Assembly (NCBI GenBank): GCA_965218865.1
Contig: CBDCME010000043.1
Location: 62,001-126,000, forward strand
From: CBDCME01 sp965218865
GTDB lineage: Bacteria > Pseudomonadota > Alphaproteobacteria > JAAXGF01
Reading direction: 5' to 3'
Length of the DNA: 64,000 bases
Shown: piece after piece, positions 17,155-27,257 of the stretch
Layout: each line of letters opens with the position of its first letter
Numbering within the stretch: position 1 is the first letter of the stretch
Position numbers and translations under genes: made by a program
Notes under the pieces: model-generated
Databases searched by the model: none
What the model saw: only the letters and a program-made list of their open reading frames with translations
What the model was told of the DNA's origin: nothing

Positions 17155-19179
17155 TCAAGCGACCTCCGATTCCGAACTCCGTTGGGCAAGAACCTGTTCG
17201 GCCAACCGGCCCGTGAGTTCCGCCAGATGATCGTAAACCCAGGTATACGAACCGACTCCGAGCGAAAGCGAGCGCAGTTCGATGATCAGATCGTGGATTT
17301 CGGCCTGGGGCATATAGGCTTCGACCGAGTCCCAGCCTTCCCAACCCTCCTTGGCCTGAAAGCCGAGGATCTGGCCGCGTCGGCCACTGATCAGGCCCAA
17401 AACCTTGTTGGTAAACTCGTTGGGAATGGCGACGTCGACCCGTAAAATCGGTTCGAGCATGACCGGGTCGCAATTGGGCATTCCCTCGCGCATCGCGACC
17501 TGACCGGCCAATTTGAACGCCTGATCGGAACTGTCGACCGAATGGAAACTGCCGTCGGTCAGCGTCACCGATATATCGACGACGGGAAAACCAAGCGGTC
17601 CCTTTCGCAAGTAATCACGCACCCCGGTTTCAACCGAGGGGATATATTGTCTGGGCACGACCCCCCCGCTGATGCGTGACTTGAACTCGAACCCGGCGCC
17701 GCGGGGCATGGGCTTGATATCCAGGCGAACGTCGCCGAACATGCCGTGCCCGCCGGTCTGGCGCTTGAACCGCCCTTGCTGGGACGTCGGTTTCCGTATC
17801 GCCTCCTTGTACGGCACCTTGGGACGTTCGGCCTTGACCTCGAGATTGTACTTGTTGCGCAGCCGGGCGATGGCGATCTGAAGGTGTATCTCGCCCTGGC
17901 CCCAGAGCACGTACTCCTGGGTATCCGGATTCTGGTGAACGGATATCGACGGGTCTTCCTCGATCACCTTGGCGACGGCGGTGCTCATCTTGACCTCGTC
18001 GTCACGCTTTTCCGTACTGATCGAGAGCGAATACACGGGTGGCAGGGGTTCCAGACGCGGCAGCGCCTTTTCCGGCGGGGCATTGCCCTGAACCAGGGTA
18101 TCACCGGTTTCGATGCCTTCGAGACGCCCCAAGGCAACGATTTCTCCGGCCCGGGCCGTGTTCAACTTTTCCTGCTGCTGGCCCATCATGCGGTAAACGC
18201 TGGCGCAGCGGACTCCATTAAGGAGCGTGCCATCGGAGATCTCTCCGCGCCAGATACGGACCATTGAGAGTTTTCCACCATGAGGCGTTATGGACGTCTT
18301 GAGGACCTGCGCCAAGGTGCCGTCGCCGGAAGGGATGTCCTTTCGGGCCGCGGTCACGGCGGCGTCGGGAAACAAATGGACCATGTGATCAAGCAGATGT
18401 CCGACCCCGAAATCCTGCTCCGCCGCCCCGATAAAAACCGGAACGATCGCGTTCTTGGCGACGTCCGCCTTGAAATTCTCCTCGATTTGTACCTGGGTCG
18501 GCTGGATGTCCTCCAGCAACGCCTCCAACAATCCATCGTCGAAATCAGCGAGTGATTCCAACATTTCCGTGCGTGCCTGGCGCTCGCGGTCGGCGACCGA
18601 CGGCGGCATCTCGACCCGACCGGACGCCCCCCCGGATTGGTAGGCGTAGGCCTCTTCGCTGACAAGGTCGACATAGCCGGAGACCTCTTCGCCATCGCGG
18701 ATGGGCACTTGGTGCAGGATGAGGGGGTGGCCGGATACCGCCTGAAGCGCGGGAATGACGTTTCTTATCAGCGGGACGGAACGGTCCATCCGGTTGATGA
18801 AAAGGAGGTGGGGAATGTCGTTGGAGTCGAGAAAACGCAAGATCGGCGCCAACATCAGCGCCCGCGCCCCATCGGCCTCGCAGACCACTACCGCGCCATC
18901 GACACCCATCAGCGCGTTCCGCGCTTCCGCCGCGCACTCGATCGAGCCGGGACAATCGATAAGGGTCACCTCGATACCGTCGTGGGAGATCGTCGCGGCG
19001 GATACCTCGACGCTCATTTGCCGCTCGCGCGCCTCGGCGGAGCCGTCGCCGACCGTGTTGCCCTCCTTGATGCTGCCCTTGCGGGAGATCGCGCCGGAAA
19101 CGAAGCAAAGGCTTTCCAGAAGCGTGGTCTTACCGCTCAGGGATGACCCGATTATGGCGATATTCGTCCGTGCGGCCAT
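17155..19179 (-). CDS. elongation factor G-like translational GTPase
   Basis: The 674-residue protein has G1 GSSLSGKTTL (residues 11-20), G3 DCPGS near residue 75, and G4 NRMD near 132, followed by EF-G domains II-V including QTGGHGMFGDVRLDIKPMPR and GLISGRRGQILGFQAKEGWE. It is shorter and more divergent than canonical FusA, as in the EF-G-like proteins found as a second paralogue in alphaproteobacteria. GGGGAGGAATC stands before ATG 19179. The specific role on the ribosome is not settled for this subfamily. Confidence 0.88.
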   Translation of the reverse strand: MAARTNIAIIGSSLSGKTTLLESLCFVSGAISRKGSIKEGNTVGDGSAEARERQMSVEVSAATISHDGIEVTLIDCPGSIECAAEARNALMGVDGAVVVCEADGARALMLAPILRFLDSNDIPHLLFINRMDRSVPLIRNVIPALQAVSGHPLILHQVPIRDGEEVSGYVDLVSEEAYAYQSGGASGRVEMPPSVADRERQARTEMLESLADFDDGLLEALLEDIQPTQVQIEENFKADVAKNAIVPVFIGAAEQDFGVGHLLDHMVHLFPDAAVTAARKDIPSGDGTLAQVLKTSITPHGGKLSMVRIWRGEISDGTLLNGVRCASVYRMMGQQQEKLNTARAGEIVALGRLEGIETGDTLVQGNAPPEKALPRLEPLPPVYSLSISTEKRDDEVKMSTAVAKVIEEDPSISVHQNPDTQEYVLWGQGEIHLQIAIARLRNKYNLEVKAERPKVPYKEAIRKPTSQQGRFKRQTGGHGMFGDVRLDIKPMPRGAGFEFKSRISGGVVPRQYIPSVETGVRDYLRKGPLGFPVVDISVTLTDGSFHSVDSSDQAFKLAGQVAMREGMPNCDPVMLEPILRVDVAIPNEFTNKVLGLISGRRGQILGFQAKEGWEGWDSVEAYMPQAEIHDLIIELRSLSLGVGSYTWVYDHLAELTGRLAEQVLAQRSSESEVA

Positions 19180-19310
19180 GATTCCTCCCCGCCCGTTGTT
19201 CGGCGCATTTTAACTGGCTCGGTCCGACGGCGCGACATCCCGATACGCCGATCACGTATTTTGACGGAAGCCCAGAGAAAACGCGAGTCCGCTTGAGCGG
19301 CGGAGCGGGA

Positions 19311-20272
19311 CTAAACGGTGTCCAACACCTGGATGATGGCCGGACCGAGCACGACAATGAAAATTACGGGCAGGAAGAAAACGATCATCGGCACGGTTAA
19401 CGTCGCCGGCAACTTGGCGGCCTTTTCCTCGGCCCGGGTCATGCGCGCCGCTCGGTTTTCGCGCGAAAGCACGCGCAAACTGACACCGAGCGGAGTGCCG
19501 TATTTTTCCGCCTGAATGAGCGCCGTCGTCAAGGATTTGGTGGACTCCATCCCGGTCCGACTGGCAAAATTCTCGAGCGCCAGGCGGCGATCGCCGAGGA
19601 ACGCGAGCTCCGCCGTGGTCAATCCAATTTCCTCTCCCAACTCGGGCGCGCCCGGACCGATCTCCTCGGCCACACGACTAAACGCCGCTTCGATCGAAAG
19701 CCTCGCCTCGACGCAAATCACCATCAAATCCAGGGCATCGGGAAAACCGTTGGTCATCGCGCCTTGGCGCTTCTGGATGACGTTCTGGACGGCGATGTTG
19801 GGAACGTATAGTCCGACAACCCCGGCTCCCAGGCAAATCAAAAGCTTGACCTCGAATTGCAAATCCAGATTCTCACCGCCGAAAACGAATATGGCGGCAA
19901 TCAGGGGAAAAACCAACGGGAGCGCCAAGCGCATGAATACGAAAGTAATAATCGGCGCCTGGCCGCGCCATCCCGCCTGCGCCATCTTGTCGCGAAGTTC
20001 CTTCGAACCCAATAGATTATCGAGCTTGAGCCGATCGAGAACGGCCTTCATCAGGTTGACCCGCCCGGCGGCCGCGCGGCACACCCTTTTCGGCTCGTGG
20101 GAGGACTTGAGCTGATGGCTCAATTCCTCGCGCCGCTGGTGACCGTTTCGAGGCGCGAGGCCAGATTGTCTCGTGGCTTGAACATCATGGCGACCGCCAC
20201 CACGGTCATGAAAGCCGCCATCGTCACCAGAGCCAAGACGATGTTCTGCGGATCTGTGATGGCCTCCATCAT
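19311..20272 (-). pseudogene. tadC: Tad pilus inner-membrane protein TadC, frame-broken
   Basis: TadC is the second GspF/TadC-type platform protein of the Flp pilus machine. ATG 20272 overlaps the tadB stop (ATGA) and starts MMEAITDPQNIVLALVTMAA, reading to a stop at 20120. The rest is in another frame: KAVLDRLKLDNLLGSKELRD, then FPDALDLMVICVEARLSIEA, LIQAEKYGTPLGVSLRVLSR and the C-terminal membrane segment ending IIQVLDTV. One base of shift near 20120-20170 joins them into a normal length of about 320 residues. It is either a single-base mutation or a sequence error. Confidence 0.85.
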
Positions 20273-20382
20273 ATGTCGAACGCAATCATTTGTTTCGTGA
20301 CGAAAACCCCGAGACTCATCATCCCGGCGGCCACGAGAAGCAAGACATGGCCCAACGTATCGTGGAACAGGGTCAATATGTA

Positions 20383-21614
20383 GTCGCCCGTGAAGAACGC
20401 GTAAGCGGCTGATGTTGGTAGCTCTTTCGGTTTGGCGAAGTAATCGGATTTGCAAGAAAACGGGTTTTGGGCCTGAAAAGCTTGCGATTTGAAATAATTG
20501 ATTTTGGGGATTCCCTTCCGTTGCGGAACGTGATTCTCTGCTCCCGTCGATTGGGATTGGAGAACTGTGATGAAGCCATCGCGCAAGGTGTCATCGGGAA
20601 TAGAGGACCTGTTCCGCTCGCGGTTCGAAAACATCATCAACCTGCGCCACGAGTTGGTGGTGTTGGGGGGCCGGATCGCGTGGACTTTCTTCGACGAGAC
20701 CTATGAAGCCTTGTATTCGGAGGAGGGTCGGCCGGGGGTCCCGACGCGGTTGATGGTTGGGCTGCACATCCTCAAGCATATGTTCGATCTCTCGGATGAG
20801 GAGGTCTGCGAGCGCTGGGTCTACGACCCATACTTCCAGTGCTTCTGCGGCGAAGAGTACTTTCAGCATGAGCTGCCCATGGAGCGCTCGTCGATGACCC
20901 GGTGGCGGGACCGGATCGGGCCGGAAGGTTTGGAGAAGGTATTCCAGGAGAGCCTGGCCGTGGCCCACCGGGTGGGGGCGCTGCGGGAGAAGGACCTCGA
21001 GCGGGTGACGGTGGACACCACCGTACAAGAGAAGGCGATTGCCTTTCCGACCGACGCCAAACTGATGCAACGAGCCCGCGAGCGGCTGGTGCGACTGGCA
21101 CGGGAGCACGGCATTGCCCTGCGTCAGTCCTATACCCGCCTGGGCAAGAGGGCGTTGATCATGCAAGGCCGCTACCGCCATGCCAAACAGCACAAGCGGG
21201 CCAACAAGGCCCTGCGCAAGCTCAAGACCTATCTCGGGCGCACCGTCCGCGACATCCGCCGCAAGACGGCCCAGGAGGAAAGGCTAACCCCAACAAACAC
21301 CGCGTCTTTAGATCAGGCCAGAAACGCGGCATCACGCCGACGATCAAGAAGGAGCTCAGGCGGCGCTCCGCCGTCGAGGCCGTGATCGGACATCTCAAGA
21401 GCGATGGCAGGCTGGGGCGCAACTTCCTCAAAGGCCGCGACGGCGACAAGATCAACGCCATCCTCGCCGGCGCCGGCTACAACTACCGCCTTGTCCTCAA
21501 ATGGCTGAGGCGTTTGTTTGTCCAAATCCTGGCCGCGCTCCTCAGCGACATCTCGCACCCCACCGCAAACCCAATCGCCGCTTCAGCTTGAAATCAGGGT
21601 TCTTCACGGACGAC
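20383..21614 (+). mobile_element. IS5/IS1182-type insertion sequence, deleted copy, inserted in tadB
   Basis: A 1232-bp derivative of the element at 6358-7923, with the same inverted repeats and nearly identical sequence but lacking 334 internal bases. It is flanked by a perfect six-base direct repeat TATGTA (20377-20382 and 21615-21620), which shows a true transposition into tadB. It would need the intact copy's transposase to move. Confidence 0.95.
20567..21591 (+). pseudogene. IS5/IS1182-type transposase with a 334-bp internal deletion
   Basis: The first 240 residues match the intact copy, then at about 21285 the sequence jumps to the NKHRVFRSGQKRG segment in another frame, removing the YVDKGYQG part with the second catalytic Asp. 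The C-terminal part survives as an overlapping frame ending at 21591. It cannot encode an active enzyme. Confidence 0.93.
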
Positions 21615-22479
21615 TATGTACTCGGGCTCGATTAAGTAAAGCATCCCGCCAATGCAAAACGGGAGCGAACCGATGATCATCGCCGTCGCCCGCGCCTCCG
21701 AGGTTATCGCCTTCACCTTATTCGCCATCTGCTTGCGATCGCGCAAAACGGTCGAAAGGTTCGTCAGCGTCTCCGCCAGATTGCCGCCGGTCTGCTGTTG
21801 AATCGACAACACTATGGCAAAAAACTTGAGATCGGGGGTCGGCATCCTTTCGTGAGCCTTATCCAGCGCATTCTCCAGCGAGACGCCGAGCTTCTGGCGC
21901 TCCGTGATCAGGCGAAACTCGGCTCCGACCGGATCGGGACTTACCCGGGCGATGATGTTGAGGCATTCCCCCAGCGGCAATCCCGACTGAATACCGCGGC
22001 AAATGACGTCGAGCCCATCGGCGAAATACTTGGTGAAACTCTGCCGCCGCCGTTTGCCCATCGAGCCGACGACGTACTTCGGCAATCCGACCCCCGCCAC
22101 GATAGCCACAGGGATCGCTCCCCAAGGATTGTAACCAAGTAAAAAATGAATTGCGAGAGCGACAACGCAAGAACCTCCACTAAACATGAAATATTGCTGC
22201 AAAGTTATTTCTAGCCCTGCTTGCTCTATCTGCTCCAAAAGTCTATTTTTTCTTTCTGATCGCTTTTGCTTATCTTCTAACTCTTTCAATTTTTCTTGTA
22301 TCTGCTTTCGTTTCGGTGCCGAATCCTGCCCTCCTTTTTCCGACCGCACCGCCTTTCCGGTAACCAACGCCACGCGCTTGCGCAGCCGTGCCCGCGGGCC
22401 GTAACGGTTGTCGTAGATGAGGAACGTTATCCCCGTCAAGACGATAAAAACGATACCGAACAGCATCACCATGGTATCG

Positions 22480-23928
22480 CTAAGCGGCACTGCGTTCCTC
22501 CAGGGCATCCGAAAGTTCGCGCTCGAGGCCGTAGTAACGGGCCCGTTCCCAAAACTTCGGACGCAAGCCCGTCGGCTGATGGCGGCCGATAATCTTGCCG
22601 TCTTGATCCTCACCCATGAACTCGAATAGAAAAATATCTTGGAGGGTGACGACGTCGCCTTCCATGCCGACGATCTCGGTTACGTGGGTGATCTTGCGCG
22701 AACCGTCGCGCAACCGTTGGGCCTGAATCACGACGTTGACCGCGGCGGCGATCTGTTGCCGCACCGTCTTGGCCGGCAAGGTAAACCCGCCTTGGGCGAT
22801 CATGTTTTCGATCCGGCTGATCCCTTCGCGCGGGTTGTTGGCGTGGACGGTGCCCATCGATCCGTCGTGACCGGTGTTCATGGCCTGCAAAAGATCGAAC
22901 GCCTCGCCACCGCGCACCTCGCCGACGATGATTCGCTCGGGGCGCATGCGCAAACAATTCTTGACCAAATCCGTCATCGTGATTTCACCGGCGCCCTCGA
23001 TGTTCAGCGGGCGTGTCTCCAGACGCACGACGTGCGGCTGTTGAAGCTGGAGTTCGGCCGCGTCCTCGCAGGTGATGACGCGCTCGCCCTCGTCGATAAA
23101 CTGCGTCATGCAATTCAAGGGAGTCGTCTTGCCACTGCCGGTACCGCCCGATATGAGGACGTTACAGCGGCAGCGCGCGATAATCGTCAAGACCTTCGCG
23201 CACGCTGGAGACATCGCCTTGAAGTTGACCAGGTCGTCGAGCGTGAGCTTGTCCTTTTTGAATTTGCGGATTGTCAAAGCTGCCCCATCGATGTCCAACG
23301 GCGGGGCGATGACGTTGACCCGGGAACCGTCCATCAGGCGGGCGTCGCAAATTGGACTCGATTCGTCGACGCGCCGGCCGACAGCGCTGACGATACGCTG
23401 GCAAATGTTCATCAACTGGGCGTTGTCCCGAAACCGTATGTTCGTCAGCTCGATCTTTCCCTCGGTCTCGATGTAGACCCTGTTGGCCCCGTTGACCATG
23501 ATGTCGGCGATATCGTCTCGCGCCAGCAGCGGCTCCAGCGGCCCGAGCCCGAGGACGTCGTTGCATATTTCCGCGACGAGGCGCACCTGCTCGTTGGCGC
23601 TCAAAACCAGGTTTCGCATGCCGATGATCTCGGATACGATGTCGCCGATCTCCTCGCGGACCTGTTCCTGGTCAAGCTTGGCCAGCTCGTTCAAGTCGAC
23701 CGAATCAATAAGATCGTTGAAGACTCCGACCTTGGCCTCGTTGAATCGGACCTTGGCCTCGTTGAATCGGACCTCGGCCTCGCTGTCGACCTCGGCCGGC
23801 GCGCCCGGTGCCTTTTTGGGAATCGAAACCGAGGCCGGCTTGGCAACTTCGACCACCTTGCTATCCTTTACCGGAGCAAGGGCTATTTCCTTCATTTCCG
23901 GTGTGCCTGATCGTCTACCAAAACTCAT
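22480..23928 (-). CDS. cpaF: Tad pilus assembly ATPase CpaF/TadA
   Basis: The 482-residue protein is the VirB11/PilB-type hexameric ATPase that powers Flp pilus assembly. It has the N-terminal domain with VLGLGPLEPLLARDDIADIM, Walker A GGTGSGKTT near residue 265, the Asp-box ITCEDAAELQLQQPHVVRLE, Walker B RIIVGEVRGGEAFDLLQAMN and the His-box MGTVHANNPREG. The N-terminal linker has a duplicated VRFNEAK heptad encoded by a 21-bp tandem repeat. It overlaps the cpaE stop by four bases (ATGA). Frame intact. Confidence 0.96.
   Translation of the reverse strand: MSFGRRSGTPEMKEIALAPVKDSKVVEVAKPASVSIPKKAPGAPAEVDSEAEVRFNEAKVRFNEAKVGVFNDLIDSVDLNELAKLDQEQVREEIGDIVSEIIGMRNLVLSANEQVRLVAEICNDVLGLGPLEPLLARDDIADIMVNGANRVYIETEGKIELTNIRFRDNAQLMNICQRIVSAVGRRVDESSPICDARLMDGSRVNVIAPPLDIDGAALTIRKFKKDKLTLDDLVNFKAMSPACAKVLTIIARCRCNVLISGGTGSGKTTPLNCMTQFIDEGERVITCEDAAELQLQQPHVVRLETRPLNIEGAGEITMTDLVKNCLRMRPERIIVGEVRGGEAFDLLQAMNTGHDGSMGTVHANNPREGISRIENMIAQGGFTLPAKTVRQQIAAAVNVVIQAQRLRDGSRKITHVTEIVGMEGDVVTLQDIFLFEFMGEDQDGKIIGRHQPTGLRPKFWERARYYGLERELSDALEERSAA
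23731..23772. repeat. 21-bp tandem repeat inside cpaF
   Basis: Bases 23731-23751 and 23752-23772 are identical, and a third degenerate unit follows. The unit encodes the heptad VRFNEAK in the linker before the ATPase N-terminal domain. The length is a multiple of three, so the frame is kept. Confidence 0.9.
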
Positions 23929-25133
23929 TTATCGGTCTTTCTAAGCCACGATGGCAACAACTCCATAGTAGATTTCTTTTTGCTCTTTTCCGGTTCTCGA
24001 CCGCTCACGGTTTGGGCAAATTCTCGAAAACTTTCAACAATTTTGCTGCCCTTCTTGACCTCGCCGATCATCTGCCCAAAATTGGCGGCGGCGCCGAACA
24101 ACGCCGCGTCGTGCGGAACGCTCAGAACCGGCTTCATCTTGACCGCCTCCTCGAAGTCCTTCTCCGACAATTCGGTCTTCTTGAACGCGCCGACATGGTT
24201 TAACACAAAACGCGCCGGGGAGTCCTCCCCACGTTTTTTTTGCAGTACCTCGATCAATCCTTTCGCGTGACGCAGGCTCGCCAGGTCCGGTGTCGCCGTT
24301 ATGATGACCTCGTCGGCATCGGAGAGAATTTCCTGCGCCCAAACCGACCAGGAATGGGGCACATCGAGAATCACATACGGTACCTTACGATGCACTAGGC
24401 TAAGAAGAATTTCAAATGCGTCGATACTTATCTCGGAGTCCACGGCCAACGACGCGGGCGAAATGAGCACCATCAGGTGATCGTTATGCCGTGGCATGAA
24501 GCGATCCAGGAGAACCTCGTCCAGGCGATCCGGTTGCGCCAGGGCGTTATTGATTCCCTGTTGCGATTCGATGTTGAAGGCCAGACCGGCGGTGCCGAAG
24601 GGAATGTCGAGATCGAGCAGGGCGACGTCTTCCTTGAAGAATTCCACCATGCTCCAGGCTGTGTTGTGAGCGACGGAGCTACTGCCGCCGCCGCCGTTGG
24701 CGCCCATGAAAGCGATCGTCCGGCCCAGTTGCGGCTCCGACGGATCGACGCAGATTTCCGTAATTGTATCGTATAGCTCTTTCGAATCGAGAGGCGGAAC
24801 GAGGTATTTGCTGACTCCGCGCCGGCTCAACGCCCGGTATACGGATATATCGTTCTCGGCGCCGATAATGACGACTTGCGTGCCCTTGTCGCAGACCTCG
24901 GCGATGGAATCGATTTTTCCCATTAAATCGTCGCTTTTCGAGGTTGACTCCAGGATGATGACGTTGGGCGTCTTGCTCGCGGCGTAATGTTCGCGCGCGG
25001 CGTCGATACCACCGAGACTGATATCGATCTTCGACTTGGAAAGTTTGCGCCCGCCCAATGCCTTCCGCACGGCCGCCTCTGTCTCTTCCAATTCGAGAAA
25101 TGCGTGAATTGCAACCCTAAAAATTGTCGTCAC
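23925..25133 (-). CDS. cpaE: Tad pilus localisation protein CpaE
   Basis: CpaE is a MinD/ParA-like protein with an N-terminal receiver-like domain (VIILESTSKSDDLM, VVIIGAENDISVYRALSRRG) and a C-terminal ATPase-like domain from about residue 135. The P-loop position reads FMGANGGGGSSSVAHNTAWS: neither the deviant Walker A Lys nor the usual Lys of CpaE-type GAKGG is present. DLDIPFGTAGLAFNIE and ILDVPHSWSVWAQEIL follow as Walker A' and B regions. It sits between cpaD and cpaF; the 402-residue length is normal. Confidence 0.92.
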   Translation of the reverse strand: MTTIFRVAIHAFLELEETEAAVRKALGGRKLSKSKIDISLGGIDAAREHYAASKTPNVIILESTSKSDDLMGKIDSIAEVCDKGTQVVIIGAENDISVYRALSRRGVSKYLVPPLDSKELYDTITEICVDPSEPQLGRTIAFMGANGGGGSSSVAHNTAWSMVEFFKEDVALLDLDIPFGTAGLAFNIESQQGINNALAQPDRLDEVLLDRFMPRHNDHLMVLISPASLAVDSEISIDAFEILLSLVHRKVPYVILDVPHSWSVWAQEILSDADEVIITATPDLASLRHAKGLIEVLQKKRGEDSPARFVLNHVGAFKKTELSEKDFEEAVKMKPVLSVPHDAALFGAAANFGQMIGEVKKGSKIVESFREFAQTVSGREPEKSKKKSTMELLPSWLRKTDK

Positions 25134-25160
25134 CCCTCGATCTTCACGACGGTCTCAACG

Positions 25161-25850
25161 TCATTGGCCAACCTCGGAGAGCGCGGCCGGTGCAGTGTCT
25201 GGCGTTTCGGCGGCGGTCACGACGCCGGCCCGATAATTCTGTATGATCAAACTGCTACGCGTGGCGTTGCGCCCGCTCTTGCCACGGGCAACGACGAGAT
25301 CAGCCGGATCCGCGACCATCAAGCCAAGGTATCTCTGAGTTGCACAGCCATAATTGTCGTGCACCGTATTACTCGGGTTGAAGCTCGGCGCCCGATCCCA
25401 ATTATCGCACTCTGGCGTCAGCACCGTAACGTGTTCGTAGCTCAAAACCACGGGAACTTGTTGATCCTCGCTCGCGGGCCAAAAACGCACCACGACCTCG
25501 TCGCTTCGCAAGCCGCTTTCCAAGACCCTTTCCTCGACCGTCCTGATACGCGCCAACGTGGCGTCGTCTATACCGTGCTCTCCCCGAGCCGCGTTGATGA
25601 CCAGCGGTCCATGACCGCGTTCAACATAGGCTACGGAGAAATCGGCGATGGCCGAGGCGTCGGCGGAATCAAGATGAGACCCGTCGGCGGCGAATTCAAG
25701 AGGCAGTTTGGCGATTCGGCGCTCGATCTGCAACGGATGCAGGCCGCGCTGGTCGAGGTTGTGGGACGAACAGGCGACAAGAGTCATCAATCCCAAAACA
25801 ATTACCGCGCAACGCACGCCGATCGGGGTACGAATTTCGTAATGCGCCAT
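25161..25850 (-). CDS. cpaD: Tad pilus lipoprotein CpaD
   Basis: The 229-residue protein has a signal peptide with lipobox (VLGLMTLVACSS) and the CpaD hallmark NYGCATQRYLGLMVADPADL near the C-terminus. CpaD is the outer-membrane-associated pilotin-like lipoprotein of the Flp pilus system. It lies five bases after cpaC and 27 bases before cpaE, in line with a single tad operon. Confidence 0.92.
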   Translation of the reverse strand: MAHYEIRTPIGVRCAVIVLGLMTLVACSSHNLDQRGLHPLQIERRIAKLPLEFAADGSHLDSADASAIADFSVAYVERGHGPLVINAARGEHGIDDATLARIRTVEERVLESGLRSDEVVVRFWPASEDQQVPVVLSYEHVTVLTPECDNWDRAPSFNPSNTVHDNYGCATQRYLGLMVADPADLVVARGKSGRNATRSSLIIQNYRAGVVTAAETPDTAPAALSEVGQ

Positions 25851-25855
25851 TACAC

Positions 25856-27255
25856 TTACTCCATGATGTAACCGACCGGCCCCCGCAGCGCGCCGGTCGG
25901 CGGCAATTTTCCGGGACCGGCGTAAACGCCGTGCAAGCGCCCAAGAAGATAAAGGTCGATGTCGCTTGCCGGAGCGAAGCCATCTGTCGGAAGCCGAATT
26001 TGGGGATCATCAACGGGCCGAATGAGATACGGCGTCACCGTGACCACCAGCTCAGTTTCGTTCCGCTGGAAGTCGACGCTACGGAAGAGAGCCCCGAGCA
26101 CGGGGATATCCTTCAGACCCGGCAGCCCGTTGATCATGTTGAGGATGTCGCTCTGCAGCAACCCCGCGATCACCAGGGTACCGCCGCTTGGTAACTCGAC
26201 GGTCGTTTCCGCGCGGCGAACGGTCAAGGCCTGGACAATGATTGCGTCAAATTCGAGCGCGCCCTGGTCCGATAGCGTGCTTACCTCGGTTTCAAGGCGA
26301 ATGCTGATCAAGCCCGAATCGAGCACCACCGGCGTGAACAGCAGGGCAATCCCGAATTCCTTGAACTCGATGGAGATCTGACCGTCATCCTGGGCCACCG
26401 GTACCGGAAATTCGCCGCCCACCAGAATTTTCGCGTTTTCACCCGAAACCGCGGTGAGATTGGGTTCGGCCAAGGACTTGACCAAACCATCCCGTTCCAG
26501 GGCATCGATGAGGGTGGTGATCGTCGTCTGGCCCCAAGTGAATACCGCTTGCGCGGTCCCGAAGGTATCTACGGGCACCCCCACAGACCGAAATCCAGGT
26601 TAACGGCCGCGTCATTCGAGGGCGCGAAGATCGCCTGCATATTGATGCCCAATTGCTTGACCACCGACCGCGACATCTCGGAGACGCGAACTCGGATCAG
26701 CACCTGTTGTTCACTGAGCATCTTGACAAGGTTGATAATCTGATCGTCGGATTCGGTGAACCTCCGCGCCAGCAAGCGCGCGTTCTCCACCGCCGCGGCA
26801 CTGCGCAGGGTGCCCGTCAGGACGACGTTCCGGTTGACCGCGGAAACCTTGATGTTTTCCCCCGGCATCAGTTCCTTGTAAGCGTTCTTAAGCGGCGTCA
26901 GATCGAGTTCCACGCGGAGTTCGATCCGGGCGATCTGACGACCCTCCTCATCGAAGAAATAGGCGTTGGTGTCGCCCACGTCCTGGCCGAGCAGATATAT
27001 TTGGGTCGGAGTCTTGATCACGACATCGGCGATATCGGGATTGGTCACCAGCACGTCGCGAACCGCGACCGGCAACTCGATAATGCGTGCCTTGTTAAGA
27101 GGCAGGGTCAAGGACAATGATTCAATACCCTCGTCGACGATGTCGACCGACGTTTTCGTCACCGGTGGCGAGATTTCCTCCGACAACGCGGGAGCGCAGA
27201 TCAGCGTTATGGTTAACGCGAGGCCACAGAGATGTTGCCAGGACCGAGACATCAT
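25856..27255 (-). pseudogene. cpaC: Tad outer-membrane secretin CpaC/RcpA, frame-broken
   Basis: CpaC forms the outer-membrane ring of the Flp pilus. The first frame (27255 to about 26580) gives a signal peptide and the BON/N1 regions, with LPLNKARIIELPVAVRDVLV and ARLLARRFTESDDQIINLVK. The second (about 26584 to 25856) gives the secretin core with LAEPNLTAVSGENAKILVGG, VELPSGGTLVIAGLLQSD and PGLKDIPVLGALFRSVDFQR. They join by one base of shift at a run of five Cs (26578-26582). The total length of about 465 residues is right for the family. Confidence 0.9.
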
Positions 27256-27257
27256 CG

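Larger units (their letters stand above)
20269..22472 (-). pseudogene. tadB: Tad pilus inner-membrane protein TadB, split by an insertion sequence
   Basis: TadB is a GspF-domain platform protein of the Flp pilus. The 5' part starts MVMLFGIVFIVLTGITFLIY at 22472, seven bases after the cpaF stop, and runs through GLDVICRGIQSGLPLGECLN and LSIQQQTGGNLAETLTNLST to LIEPEYI. There the IS at 20383-21614 interrupts it with a six-base target duplication. Beyond the IS the frame resumes TLFHDTLGHVLLLVAAGMMS and ends KQMIAFDI. Removing the IS and one TATGTA restores an uninterrupted gene. As it stands, the product ends IVVREEP and lacks the last membrane segment. Confidence 0.93.
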
